Positions 8,474 to 17,137 of a stretch of DNA of 64,000 nt are shown piece after piece (the stretch's first letter is position 1; the number at the start of each line of letters is the position of its first letter). This stretch comes from JALZCH01 sp036387135 (GTDB lineage Bacteria > Acidobacteriota > Blastocatellia > Pyrinomonadales > Pyrinomonadaceae): assembly GCA_036387135.1 (NCBI GenBank), contig DASVUH010000018.1:62001-126000 (forward strand), read 5' to 3'. A program made the translations under genes and the position numbers. Under the pieces are notes generated by a model that had not been told where the DNA came from, did not search any database, and worked only from the letters and a program-made list of their open reading frames with translations.

Positions 8474-11431
8474 TTATTCACCAGCAGCTTTGCGTTGTTG
8501 TTGCGGAATTGCGAGCGGGAATTTGAGGGTGAATTTTGTGCCTTCGCCGGGTGCGCTTTCGACTTTGATGTCGCCGGAATGTTCCTGAATGATGCCGTAA
8601 GAAACCGCTAAACCTAAGCCGGTGCCTTTACCGACCTCTTTGGTCGTGAAAAACGGGTCGTAAATTTTCGACAGATTTTCCGGTTCGATTCCGACGCCGT
8701 TGTCGGTGACTTCGACCGTTGCGCCGTCTTGGGTTTGGCGCGTGGTGATTTCGATTCTGCCTTGTTCGGTGACAATGGCGTCACGGGCGTTGAGGATTAA
8801 ATTGGTGAAAACCTGCTGCAATTTTCCGCCGCTGCCGTAAATCGGCGACAGTAAAGGATCGTAATTTTTGACGATCTCGATGTGTCCTTTGCGAAGCTGG
8901 ACTTCGAGTAGCTGCAAGGTGTCTTCCAAAACTTTGTTGAGATTGATTTCAAAGAAATCGCCGCTGCTTCCGGCGCGCGAGAAGTTTAAGAGATTGCCGA
9001 CGATGTTTGACGCGCGGTCGGTTTGTTTGGCGACTTTTAGCAGCAGGGCGTGTTTCGGGTCGGTTTCGGGAATCATACCCAAAAGCATTTGCGTATAACT
9101 CGAAACTCCGGTCAAAGGCGTGTTGACTTCGTGAGCGACTCCGGCGGCGAGCATTCCGATGCTCGACAGTTTTTCGCGCTGCTGCAATTGTTCTTCGAGC
9201 GAGACGCGCGATGTTACGTCTTCGAGAACAAGAATCGCGCCGGTTCTTTCGCCTGCGGGCGAGCGCAACGGCGCGACCGCCGTGTTTAAAATAAACGATT
9301 TGCCGTCGCGGCGCTCGGCATAAACTTTGTAGGCGTGGCGGACTTCGCTCAAATGCCAGCGGGTTTTGCCCAATAAATTTGCAAGCGTGTCGGCAAAATC
9401 TTCGGCGAATAATTCTTCGACTTTGTTGCCGACAATTTGGTCGCGTTCGAGATTGAAAATCTGTTCGGCGGTCGAATTACAGCGCGTCACGCAGCCTTCG
9501 GAATCAACCGCGAGCAGAGCGACGTTAACCGATTCGACGATTGATTCGTTGAATTCTTTGAGCAGAGCCAGCTCATCGTTGCGCTTCTGCTGTTCCTCGT
9601 AAAGCAGGCTGTTTTCAATGGCGACGGCGATGTAACCTGAAATCGTCTGCAAAATGTCCAAATCTTCCGACGAAAGCAGCGAGCCGTCTCTGGTTCTGCC
9701 GAGACCTACGACGCCGATCATTCGCCCGCGCACGACGCATGGAACGTAATAATGCAATTCCTGCCGAATCAGCGCATTCTCGCCGTCTGCCAAATCAAAA
9801 TCATCGGCGCGGACAATGCTTCCCTGCGCTGAATGCGTGCGGACGAGCGAGCGAAAATCATTCGGAATCCGATAATACTCAGACAAATTAACCGAGCGAG
9901 CGAGACGAAAACCGCCCGGAGTTTTTTCGTCTTCGATAAAAACAGCAACTTTTTCGACATCGAGAACTTGCTGCAAGCGGCTCATCAAAGCGTTTAAAAG
10001 CAAATCGAGCTGCGTTGACGCCGACAGAGTTTTGCCGAAATCGAGCAGGCTGCGGCGCATATCATAGCGTTCGCCGTAAAAGAAACGGTCGGCGCGTTCC
10101 TGCAAAAATTCTTTGAGCGGCGCTGAGAGCATCACAATTGCCGCCATCGCAATCACCGCCACGACTATTTTCGCCGCTATTTCCGTTGCAGAGCCTTCGA
10201 TGTTTAGACCGTAGGAATTGCCAAGCACGAAAAAGACGAAACCAAAGGCTACCGCGCCGATGAGCGTCGAAATCGAAAGCGTCGTCAACGCGTAAACGGC
10301 TGCGTGACGCACTACAATGTCAACGTCCATCAGGCGGTAGCGCACAACGGAATGACCGAAAGTGAGGGGAATTAAGGCTAAAGGCAAAATCGCCAAGCTT
10401 GTCAGCCAATTTTCCTGTGGAAGATTGAGCGCGCTTTTGGTGATTTGATAAGCGATAATTGGAATCACCGCCGCAATTGAACCAGCCATCGCCCATTTCA
10501 AGCGCTGGCGGATGATAATTTGTTTGTTGCGAATGAAACGATAAATCAAAACGCCCGCGCCGATTGTCAAAGCGGCGACGAAATGCAGGAACATCAAACG
10601 GTAAAGAACCGTGAAAAAGCTCGTTCGCTCAAACCATTGATTGAGCGAGACAAGCGCGCTCTCTGAAATCGGGAAATTGCCGTAAATATAACTGAAAACG
10701 GAAGCGACGGAGAGCAAAATTGCCGGAACGTAAAGCAAAACGGTTTGCCAGGATTTTTCCGCAAAATGTGTGCGAATCGGGTAAATCCAGCAAAAATGGA
10801 GAAAAATGGGAGCGAAAAAGATGAATGCCAGATCGTCAATAATGGCAACAGCGGCGTCGAAATCCTCAAACGTGCCGATTGGCTTTAAAATGTGAAACGC
10901 AAAAGCCGCCAGGCAAAGCGCGGCGAAATGAAGCACAAATGGAGCGCGCCCGCCTTGTTTGAAAAGGACGAAAAAGCCGATGAAAAGATAAACCAGACCG
11001 ACAAAAGCAAATGCCAGAAGGCTCGGCGTCCAGCGCGGCGCGCTTTCGAGCTTGTTTAAATCGGCATAATAAAAATTGTTGCCGAAAGTATAAGACGGGC
11101 GCTGAAAAAGATAAGTTAATCTGCCGCCGATTCCGGCTTCTTCGAGATAAATTTGAACTTCCGAAGGAGACGAGATTTCTTCAAATTTCTTTTCGTCTAA
11201 ACTGATGCCGACGAGCCGGTCGCCTGGTAAAATGCGAGCACGAGCGGCGGCTGAATTGGGCGCGATTTTTTCGGCGAAAATTCCCGTGTCAGTCAATTTC
11301 CACATCACGCCGTCGGTCGGCGGCAATTTATGCACGGCGCGCTGCGAAAGGTTAAGAACGCCGACAACGGCGAGCAAAAGCGCCGCTATCAACCATATCC
11401 AACCCCTTGTTGTGAGAATCGTATTTTGCAC
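8474..11431 (-). CDS. Large PDZ / multi-TM / GAF / PAS sensor histidine kinase
   Basis: 985 residues from a GTG. One membrane segment at about 9-27 is followed by a PDZ-like module (about 45-115, with IAPNSAAARARILPGDRLVGI). Seven or so membrane helices follow (about 130-375), then another pair near 375-440, a GAF domain (about 480-620), PAS (about 640-760), HisKA (GVAHEVNTPLTGV) and HATPase with DNGVGI and GTGLGLAVSYGI. The cytoplasmic half is a standard kinase; the membrane half resembles the 7TM/PDZ sensors seen in Acidobacteria. No response regulator lies beside it, so it is an orphan kinase in this window. Confidence 0.85.
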   Translation of the reverse strand: MQNTILTTRGWIWLIAALLLAVVGVLNLSQRAVHKLPPTDGVMWKLTDTGIFAEKIAPNSAAARARILPGDRLVGISLDEKKFEEISSPSEVQIYLEEAGIGGRLTYLFQRPSYTFGNNFYYADLNKLESAPRWTPSLLAFAFVGLVYLFIGFFVLFKQGGRAPFVLHFAALCLAAFAFHILKPIGTFEDFDAAVAIIDDLAFIFFAPIFLHFCWIYPIRTHFAEKSWQTVLLYVPAILLSVASVFSYIYGNFPISESALVSLNQWFERTSFFTVLYRLMFLHFVAALTIGAGVLIYRFIRNKQIIIRQRLKWAMAGSIAAVIPIIAYQITKSALNLPQENWLTSLAILPLALIPLTFGHSVVRYRLMDVDIVVRHAAVYALTTLSISTLIGAVAFGFVFFVLGNSYGLNIEGSATEIAAKIVVAVIAMAAIVMLSAPLKEFLQERADRFFYGERYDMRRSLLDFGKTLSASTQLDLLLNALMSRLQQVLDVEKVAVFIEDEKTPGGFRLARSVNLSEYYRIPNDFRSLVRTHSAQGSIVRADDFDLADGENALIRQELHYYVPCVVRGRMIGVVGLGRTRDGSLLSSEDLDILQTISGYIAVAIENSLLYEEQQKRNDELALLKEFNESIVESVNVALLAVDSEGCVTRCNSTAEQIFNLERDQIVGNKVEELFAEDFADTLANLLGKTRWHLSEVRHAYKVYAERRDGKSFILNTAVAPLRSPAGERTGAILVLEDVTSRVSLEEQLQQREKLSSIGMLAAGVAHEVNTPLTGVSSYTQMLLGMIPETDPKHALLLKVAKQTDRASNIVGNLLNFSRAGSSGDFFEINLNKVLEDTLQLLEVQLRKGHIEIVKNYDPLLSPIYGSGGKLQQVFTNLILNARDAIVTEQGRIEITTRQTQDGATVEVTDNGVGIEPENLSKIYDPFFTTKEVGKGTGLGLAVSYGIIQEHSGDIKVESAPGEGTKFTLKFPLAIPQQQRKAAGE

Positions 11432-11753
11432 CGTTTTTCAAGACTGCAAATGCGGACAGTCCAAACCGTAAGTTTTTCACGCAAACAACGTTCCAGCAGG
11501 TAACCTTTAAATAATTAATCGAAGCTGTTTGCTATATAACGCGATAATCGTCAATAAATATCGCATTAAAAGTTTGTTTGAGAATGGCTTCTGCTGCTCG
11601 CTTCGATTATTTGAAAAAAGGTTTAAATTAAATTATCCGAAGTTTTCGGTTTGATTCAAGTTTTCGGAAATTTTCACCGCCGCTTTTGCAAAAAAAAAGG
11701 ACGAGACTTGATTTCAGCCTCGCCCGTTTTTCGTTTCGCAGTTCCGGGAATCA
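11432..11753. other. Non-coding stretch between kinase and outer-membrane protein genes
   Basis: 322 bp without a supported gene. It should hold the promoter of the minus-strand kinase in its left part and the terminator of the next gene at 11690-11725. No other structure is recognised. Confidence 0.6.
11690..11725 (-). terminator. Intrinsic terminator of the outer-membrane protein gene
   Basis: Read on the minus strand, a 10-bp stem (including two G-U pairs) formed by 11716-11725 and 11699-11708 is followed by nine U, about 30 bp past the stop at 11754. Confidence 0.75.
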
Positions 11754-13529
11754 CTAAAATCTGACGGCAATGCCGCCGCGCAAAAAACGCCGCGAAGAAT
11801 TGAGCCTTAAGGCAGTTTCGCCGTTTGCCGCTGCGGTTTGAACGTCAAGCAAATTGCGCGCGTCAAACATTGCTTTGGCGCGAACCGGCAAACCGAGCGT
11901 CGGCAGTTTTTGCGTGACCAGAACGCTCAGCGACGGATCGTAAAAAGCCATTCGTCCGGCAAAGGGGTCAATCGCAAAAACCGCGCCGTTCGGAGACACT
12001 CGATAAACCGCTTTGACTTCGGTTCCGGTGTCGAAATTAGCCGAAACTTGAGCCGCAAAAGTTTGAAACAGCGCGTCGTCGAAAAGCTCCGAAGGATTTG
12101 TAATTCCATTCGCCGAGAGGCTTTGCCCGCGCCCGAAAGAATAACCGAGAGCGGTGCTGAAAATCTCGTTTAAGCGTCGCGAATAAACAACGCGGACGCC
12201 TTGTGAAGAACCGTTTTGCGCGGCGCTCAAAAACGGATTGTCGTCGTTTCCGTTTTCGACGAGCGGAAGCTGAACAAAACTGACGCCGCGATTTGTCGTC
12301 GTATCGAAAAACGCCGAGGCTTCGATGTTTGAAGCGTTATCCAAAACGCGCTCGATGCCGAATTCGAGACGCCGCAGCTTCGGCATCAAAACCTGCCGGT
12401 CGGAAATCGCGTAAGAATCAAAATTCGGCTGCCGGAAAAGTACGCGGCTGTCTTCCAATTCGGCGGCTTGCTGCCAGGTTCTCTGTTCGGTTTGAGTTGT
12501 GTAAGCGAAATTAAGGCGAGTCCGGGCATCGGTTTCAAATTGCAATCCAAAACGCGGCGCGATGGAATCTGCGCCGCTTGCACCGACAAAACGCGCGTAA
12601 TCAATACCCAAAACCAAAATCACACCGTCGCGAACACGCCATTCGTCGTAGGCTTGAAAAGAAATTTGACCTAAATCATCTTCTTCCGAATCACCGTCAA
12701 ACTGAACTTTTCCGAGCATTGCTGCGCCGACGTTAAACGTGACTCGATGTTTTTCGTTTAATCGAAGGCGGGCAGTGGTTTCAAATCTGTTCGGCGCATC
12801 TTCGCCGATTCCGGTTTGTCCGGCAAAAACTAAATCGAGTTTTTCGTTGATGGGTTGAATGGTAGCGAAATTGACACCGTAATAATTTTGATTGCTCGCG
12901 CCACCTGCAAAATAAGTTTCGATCACCGTTTGCGATGCGCGTCGAGAATCCGTTTCCTCTTCTGAGGTTTCATTTTCCGCTGCTTCAACGTTTTCTAAAT
13001 CGGCTACCGTTTCGCCCGTGCCTTCGTTTTGTTGATAAATCGAGCGGCGAGAAGCGTTTGAACGTATTAACCATTTTGAGCTTTTACGGTCGGCGCGTTT
13101 TTCCGGCAGAGTGTTTCCGCTGCCGGTGCGAACCAGATTAAAGCGAAAAGCTACTTCGTCCGAACGCTCGACTGCAACGTCAGACAAAGAAACGACCGAA
13201 TAACCGTCAGCCATCGCGGTCAAACTATAACGTCCGGGCAGAACGCGGGCGACGAAGCTGCCGTCGGCGCGGCTCGTAATTTGCCGCACGCTCGCCATTC
13301 CGTCGCGCCAGAGCGCGATAACAGCTCCGGCAATCGGCGAGCCTTTATCGTCGCGGACACTGCCGCGAATGGTTCCCAGAGCAGCGGTCGCGTATGATTT
13401 CGTTTCGCCGCCGGTCGGCGACGCAGTGATTTCACCGTGCGCGCAGACAGGCGCGAGCAGCAGAGCGGTTAAAAACGCCCAGCCGAAAATCTTTCTTGAT
13501 TCTTGTCTTAACTGAATTTTCTCCGGCAT
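11754..13529 (-). CDS. Carboxypeptidase-regulatory-like domain outer-membrane beta-barrel protein
   Basis: 591 residues from the ATG at 13529, chosen because it puts a signal peptide (about 13-32, ending in CAHG) at the N-terminus; an open frame runs 51 codons further upstream. Residues about 50-130 form a carboxypeptidase-regulatory (CarboxypepD_reg) sandwich with GTIRGSVRDDKGSPIAGAVI. The rest is a series of alternating hydrophobic strands ending in the barrel-type terminal F (GIAVRF). Such proteins in Acidobacteria are TonB-receptor-like or barrel proteins of the outer membrane. At about 590 residues it is short for a full TonB receptor and no TonB box or plug is recognised. Ligand unknown. 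Confidence 0.7.
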   Translation of the reverse strand: MPEKIQLRQESRKIFGWAFLTALLLAPVCAHGEITASPTGGETKSYATAALGTIRGSVRDDKGSPIAGAVIALWRDGMASVRQITSRADGSFVARVLPGRYSLTAMADGYSVVSLSDVAVERSDEVAFRFNLVRTGSGNTLPEKRADRKSSKWLIRSNASRRSIYQQNEGTGETVADLENVEAAENETSEEETDSRRASQTVIETYFAGGASNQNYYGVNFATIQPINEKLDLVFAGQTGIGEDAPNRFETTARLRLNEKHRVTFNVGAAMLGKVQFDGDSEEDDLGQISFQAYDEWRVRDGVILVLGIDYARFVGASGADSIAPRFGLQFETDARTRLNFAYTTQTEQRTWQQAAELEDSRVLFRQPNFDSYAISDRQVLMPKLRRLEFGIERVLDNASNIEASAFFDTTTNRGVSFVQLPLVENGNDDNPFLSAAQNGSSQGVRVVYSRRLNEIFSTALGYSFGRGQSLSANGITNPSELFDDALFQTFAAQVSANFDTGTEVKAVYRVSPNGAVFAIDPFAGRMAFYDPSLSVLVTQKLPTLGLPVRAKAMFDARNLLDVQTAAANGETALRLNSSRRFLRGGIAVRF

Positions 13530-13675
13530 TTGGAAAAACTTCTCGAACGAAAACTGTAAAATCAAACGACGCTGATGATGCTCGATAACTCCTATCGTCT
13601 CGATATTTTGAGCCGAATCTTTAATTCTGTCAAGCAAATCACGTTTAGCGTCGAAAACTATGATGCTGTGTCGGC

Positions 13676-13703
13676 TTGACAAAGTTTGTTCGTCGGCTAG
13701 AAT
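13676..13703 (+). promoter_or_regulatory. Sigma-70-type promoter of tRNA-Ser
   Basis: A consensus -35 TTGACA (13676-13681) is followed after 16 nt by TAGAAT (13698-13703). The predicted start point is about 20 nt before the tRNA, as expected for a stable RNA gene. Confidence 0.7.
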
Positions 13704-13732
13704 AACTTTTGCGCTTGATGAACGCGCCGTGC

Positions 13733-13823
13733 GGAGACGTGGCTGAGCGGCTGAAAGCGGCGGTTTGCTAAACCGTTAAGGGTCAAAAGCCCTTCACAGG
13801 TTCGAATCCTGTCGTCTCCGCCA
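13733..13823 (+). tRNA. tRNA-Ser (anticodon GCU)
   Basis: 91 nt including an encoded CCA end. Acceptor stem GGAGACG pairs with CGTCTCC (13813-13819). The anticodon loop holds GCT at 13767-13769, flanked by CGGTT/AACCG. A long variable arm (class II) and the T-loop GGTTCGAATCC are present. The GCU anticodon reads AGC/AGU serine codons. Confidence 0.95.
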
Positions 13824-13841
13824 GAAATTTTATAAACTAAC

Positions 13842-13885
13842 GAGTGGCAAGTTCGATAAAAAGAAACTTGTCACTTTTCTTGTTT
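13842..13885 (+). terminator. Intrinsic terminator after tRNA-Ser
   Basis: A 12-bp imperfect stem (13842-13853 with 13865-13876, one mismatch or G-U pair) is followed by TTTTCTTGTTTTT. It separates the tRNA from gltX, though some read-through into gltX is possible. Confidence 0.65.
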
Positions 13886-13897
13886 TTGGAGAAAAAA

Positions 13898-15406
13898 ATG
13901 GAAAGAGTACGTTTTGCTCCCAGTCCGACCGGATATTTACACATCGGCGCGACTCGCACAGCGCTTTTTAATTATTTATACGCCCGGCATAACGGCGGCA
14001 AATTCCTGCTCAGAATCGAAGACACCGATTTGCAGCGTTCGACCGACGAATCAACGCGCTCGATTCTCGAAGGTATGGCTTGGCTCAATTTGGATTACGA
14101 CGAGGAAATAGTTTTTCAATCCGATAATGCCGAAAAACACCGCCAAGCCGCGCTCAAACTTTTGGAAGAAGGCAAAGCGTACCGCGATTTTACGCCGAAG
14201 GCGGAAACTTCGGACAAAAACATCAAGGAAGCGATTGCGGAACGCGCACGCGCGCAAGGCGGCGATAAAAATATGCGCGACAATCCTTTCCGCGATTTAC
14301 CGCAAGAAGAATCAAATCAACGCGCCGCTGCCGGCGAGCCGTTTGCGATTCGTTTGAAAGTCGGAGAAACCGGAAAAACGAGTTTTGAAGACGCGGTTTA
14401 CGGCACTCAGGAACGCGATTACAGCGAAATCGAAGACCTCGTTTTGCTGCGCTCGGACGGTCATCCGCTTTACAATCTCGCGGTCGTTTGCGACGACATC
14501 GAAATGGGAATTACGACCGTCATTCGCGGGCAAGATCATCTGACGAACACGCACAAACAGATTCTGCTTTACGAAGCTCTCGGCGCGACGAAACCGAAAT
14601 TCGCGCACGTCCCGTTGATTTTAGCGCCCGGCGGGAAAAAGTTGTCAAAACGCATTCACGGTCCGATTGTTTCAATGACAACTTACCGCGACGAAGGTTT
14701 TATCGCCGCAGCTTTTCGCAATTTCATCGCCCTGCTCGGCTGGTCGCCGAAAACCGACCGGGAAATTATGAATTTGCCGGAAATGATTGACTCTTTCACG
14801 CTCGAAGGCATCAATCGTTCGAGCGCGATTTTCAATTTCGACGCTAACAACCCGAAACGCTGGACTGACGATAAAGCCTTGTGGATGAACGCCGAATATA
14901 TTCGGACAATGCCGCTCGAAGAGCTGCTGCCGCTCGTCAAAGCCGAATTAAAATCGGCGAAATTGTGGCGCGAAGAATACGAGGACGAAGATCGCGCGTG
15001 GTTTGAAAAAACAATTGATTTAATCCGCTCGCGCTTTTTCACGCTCAAAGATTTCTCGTCGCAGGGACGCGCGTATTTTTCCGAAGATTTCGATTTTGAC
15101 GAAACGGCGCTCAAGAAAAATTTGTATAAAGAGCCGAAACTGCGCGAATGGCTGCCGGAATTAGCGGATAAATTTGAAACAATCCAGCCGTTTGAACACG
15201 ACGCAATTCAAGCCGCCGTCAACCAATTCGCCGAAGAAAAAGCGGTCAAAGTCGGTTTAATCGCCAACGCTGCGCGCGCCCTAATTACCGGGCAATCGGT
15301 CGGCGCGTCAATGTTTGAAATCATCGAACATTTAGGAAAGATGCGCGTGACAAACCGTTTGCGAAGTCAGCTTGCCTGGCAAAATTATGACCAAAACCAA
15401 AGTTGA
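13898..15406 (+). CDS. gltX: Glutamyl-tRNA synthetase
   Basis: 502 residues from the ATG at 13898, preceded by GGAGA 7 nt upstream; an upstream in-frame start would add 18 residues but lies in the terminator hairpin. Class I synthetase signatures are present: the family start RFAPSPTGYLHIG (HIGH motif as HIGA) and KKLSKR at about 246-251. The C-terminal third is the helical anticodon-binding domain. It charges tRNA-Glu with glutamate in the cytoplasm. Whether it also mischarges tRNA-Gln cannot be read. The GNAT gene overlaps its 3' end by 20 bp, so they are probably co-transcribed. Confidence 0.95.
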   Translation: MERVRFAPSPTGYLHIGATRTALFNYLYARHNGGKFLLRIEDTDLQRSTDESTRSILEGMAWLNLDYDEEIVFQSDNAEKHRQAALKLLEEGKAYRDFTPKAETSDKNIKEAIAERARAQGGDKNMRDNPFRDLPQEESNQRAAAGEPFAIRLKVGETGKTSFEDAVYGTQERDYSEIEDLVLLRSDGHPLYNLAVVCDDIEMGITTVIRGQDHLTNTHKQILLYEALGATKPKFAHVPLILAPGGKKLSKRIHGPIVSMTTYRDEGFIAAAFRNFIALLGWSPKTDREIMNLPEMIDSFTLEGINRSSAIFNFDANNPKRWTDDKALWMNAEYIRTMPLEELLPLVKAELKSAKLWREEYEDEDRAWFEKTIDLIRSRFFTLKDFSSQGRAYFSEDFDFDETALKKNLYKEPKLREWLPELADKFETIQPFEHDAIQAAVNQFAEEKAVKVGLIANAARALITGQSVGASMFEIIEHLGKMRVTNRLRSQLAWQNYDQNQS

Positions 15407-15878
15407 AACTGCAATCGAGCGCGATGTGTCGCAGATAATTCGGCTGGTTCGAGAATTTGCCGAGTATGAAAAGCTGCTTGAATTTTGCGAAGTGACGGAG
15501 GAAAAGTTGCGCGCGGCGATGTTCGGCGAGCGTCCGTGTGTTGAAGGTTTGATGGCTTTTGACGTATCAAACAAGGCAATCGGCTACGCTTTGTTTTACG
15601 AGAATTTTGCCAGCTTTCGCGGGCAGCGCGGCGTTTATCTCGAAGATTTGTACGTCGTGCCGGAAATGCGAAAAGCCGGAGTCGGGCTAGCGTTAATGAA
15701 GCATCTGGCAAAGATCGCAAAAGAGCGCGGCTGCGAGCGAATGGATTGGCAGGTTTTGACCTGGAACGAACCGGCAATCAGATTTTACGAACTGCTCGGC
15801 GCGGAAATTGACGAATCCGAGCGGCATTGGAAAATCACGGGCGCGGATTTCGAGAGGTTAGCAAATGTTGACGGCTGA
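15387..15878 (+). CDS. GNAT family N-acetyltransferase (SAT-like)
   Basis: 163 residues from the ATG at 15387. The acetyl-CoA-binding strand and P-loop are visible as LEDLYVVPEMRKAGVGLALM, followed by the WNEPAIRFYELLGA motif at about 128-142. This arrangement is that of the diamine/thialysine acetyltransferase branch (SAT1/SAT2-like), so an amine or amino-acid substrate is likely but not proved. The gene overlaps gltX by 20 bp and the next gene by 14 bp, forming a compact operon. Confidence 0.8.
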   Translation: MTKTKVETAIERDVSQIIRLVREFAEYEKLLEFCEVTEEKLRAAMFGERPCVEGLMAFDVSNKAIGYALFYENFASFRGQRGVYLEDLYVVPEMRKAGVGLALMKHLAKIAKERGCERMDWQVLTWNEPAIRFYELLGAEIDESERHWKITGADFERLANVDG

Positions 15879-17064
15879 TTTGGCGATTAATTTTCGGCGC
15901 GGCGATAAGATTTATCCGCGTCTTTTGCGCGCGAACGATCAGAATAATTTGCGTGACGCGGAAAATCTAATTGCGATTTTTGAATCTTCAATCGGCAAAA
16001 CGCGGGCGGAAATCGAATCGGAATTGGAAGAATACGTCGGTACGGGAACGGATTACAAAATCCTGCGCGGGTTGATCAAACTGCTTTTCGACCGAGCCGA
16101 GTTTCAAACCGCGAGCGTCGCCGAACCTATTGAGGTGCGGCGCGCTTTGTTTTTTGCGGCGAAAAATCAGCATCCGGTTTTAGCCGACAAGCGCGCGGAA
16201 ATTTTGGCAGAGGTTGCGGCTGAATTTAATTGTCGCGCGGAGGAAATCGAAAACGCTCTTTACGCGGATTTGCCAGCCGAGCAAAAACTGCTCGAATTTT
16301 CTCCGCTGACGCCGCTCGCTCTGGTTGATCGTTATAATCTCGCTCAGGCGCAAGCGCTTTTTTATCGCTGCGGCGAGATGAAAATTTTTGTCGAGCCTCA
16401 GACGCCCGCAGCCTACCGCCAGATTTTCGGCGCGGTTAAATATTTCAAGCTCATTCATTCAATCGTCGGAAATCCGGCGAGCGGTTACGAAATCACTTTA
16501 AACGGCGCGGCGAGCGTCTTTCATCGCTCGCAAAAATACGGGATTCAGATGGCTGTCTTTTTGCCGTCGCTTTTGAATTGCCGGAACTGGCGGATGCGCG
16601 CCGAGATTGATTTGAAAACGGGCGAGCGCTGTTTTTACGAGCTGACGAGCGAGCAAACCGAATTAAGCTCGCATTACGAAGAAGATTTGGAATATCAAAA
16701 TCCGGTTCACGAGCGTTTGATTAAAGATTGGGCAAAACAGGATTTCGTTTGGATTCTGGAAACAAACCGCGAAATCGTTAATCTTGGGCGCGCGGCGTTT
16801 ATCCCGGATTTTGTTTTAAAACGCGGCAAAGAAAAAGTTTTTCTCGAAATTTTAGGTTTCTGGACGCCGAACAGTTTAAAAAAACGGCTCGAACAATTCG
16901 CAGACGCCAATTTTACAAATTTCATCATCGCCGCCTGGGAAGAGTTGCGCGGCAGCCGCGACGAACCAGCCAACACGCCCGAAAATGTGATTTTGTTTAA
17001 ATCAAAGCTCGAACCGCGCTCTCTCGAACAAGCGGCTTTCAGATTAGTAAATAGCGAATCGTAA
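15865..17064 (+). CDS. DUF790 / Bax1-like nuclease
   Basis: 399 residues, no signal peptide. The start MLTADLAINFRRGDKIYPR is the recognisable DUF790 opening. The C-terminal half carries the nuclease-like core: IPDFVLKRGKEKVFLEILGFW (D...E-x-L in place of a PD-ExK core) at about 312-333. DUF790 proteins such as archaeal Bax1 are structure-specific nucleases that pair with the XPB helicase, usually encoded next door. No XPB-type helicase is found anywhere in this window; its neighbours are a GNAT enzyme and a methyltransferase. Either the partner is elsewhere or this one works alone. The last codons run into a short heptamer array. Confidence 0.8.
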   Translation: MLTADLAINFRRGDKIYPRLLRANDQNNLRDAENLIAIFESSIGKTRAEIESELEEYVGTGTDYKILRGLIKLLFDRAEFQTASVAEPIEVRRALFFAAKNQHPVLADKRAEILAEVAAEFNCRAEEIENALYADLPAEQKLLEFSPLTPLALVDRYNLAQAQALFYRCGEMKIFVEPQTPAAYRQIFGAVKYFKLIHSIVGNPASGYEITLNGAASVFHRSQKYGIQMAVFLPSLLNCRNWRMRAEIDLKTGERCFYELTSEQTELSSHYEEDLEYQNPVHERLIKDWAKQDFVWILETNREIVNLGRAAFIPDFVLKRGKEKVFLEILGFWTPNSLKKRLEQFADANFTNFIIAAWEELRGSRDEPANTPENVILFKSKLEPRSLEQAAFRLVNSES

Positions 17065-17075
17065 ATCGTAAATAG
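17058..17075 (+). repeat. Short heptamer array at the 3' end of the DUF790 gene
   Basis: Two and a half copies of ATCGTAA overlap the stop codon at 17062-17064. No complementary arm is found downstream, so it is at most a half element of the array-palindrome type described in the findings. Confidence 0.4.
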
Positions 17076-17137
17076 ATGAATACAAATTCGTCTTTGCAAG
17101 TCTGATTTGCCATTGTTTTTTGTTAAAATCTCAGAAA

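Noticed and set aside
13842..13885. T-box or attenuator upstream of gltX
   Set aside because: The hairpin has the features of a plain terminator after the tRNA gene and no T-box core is visible.
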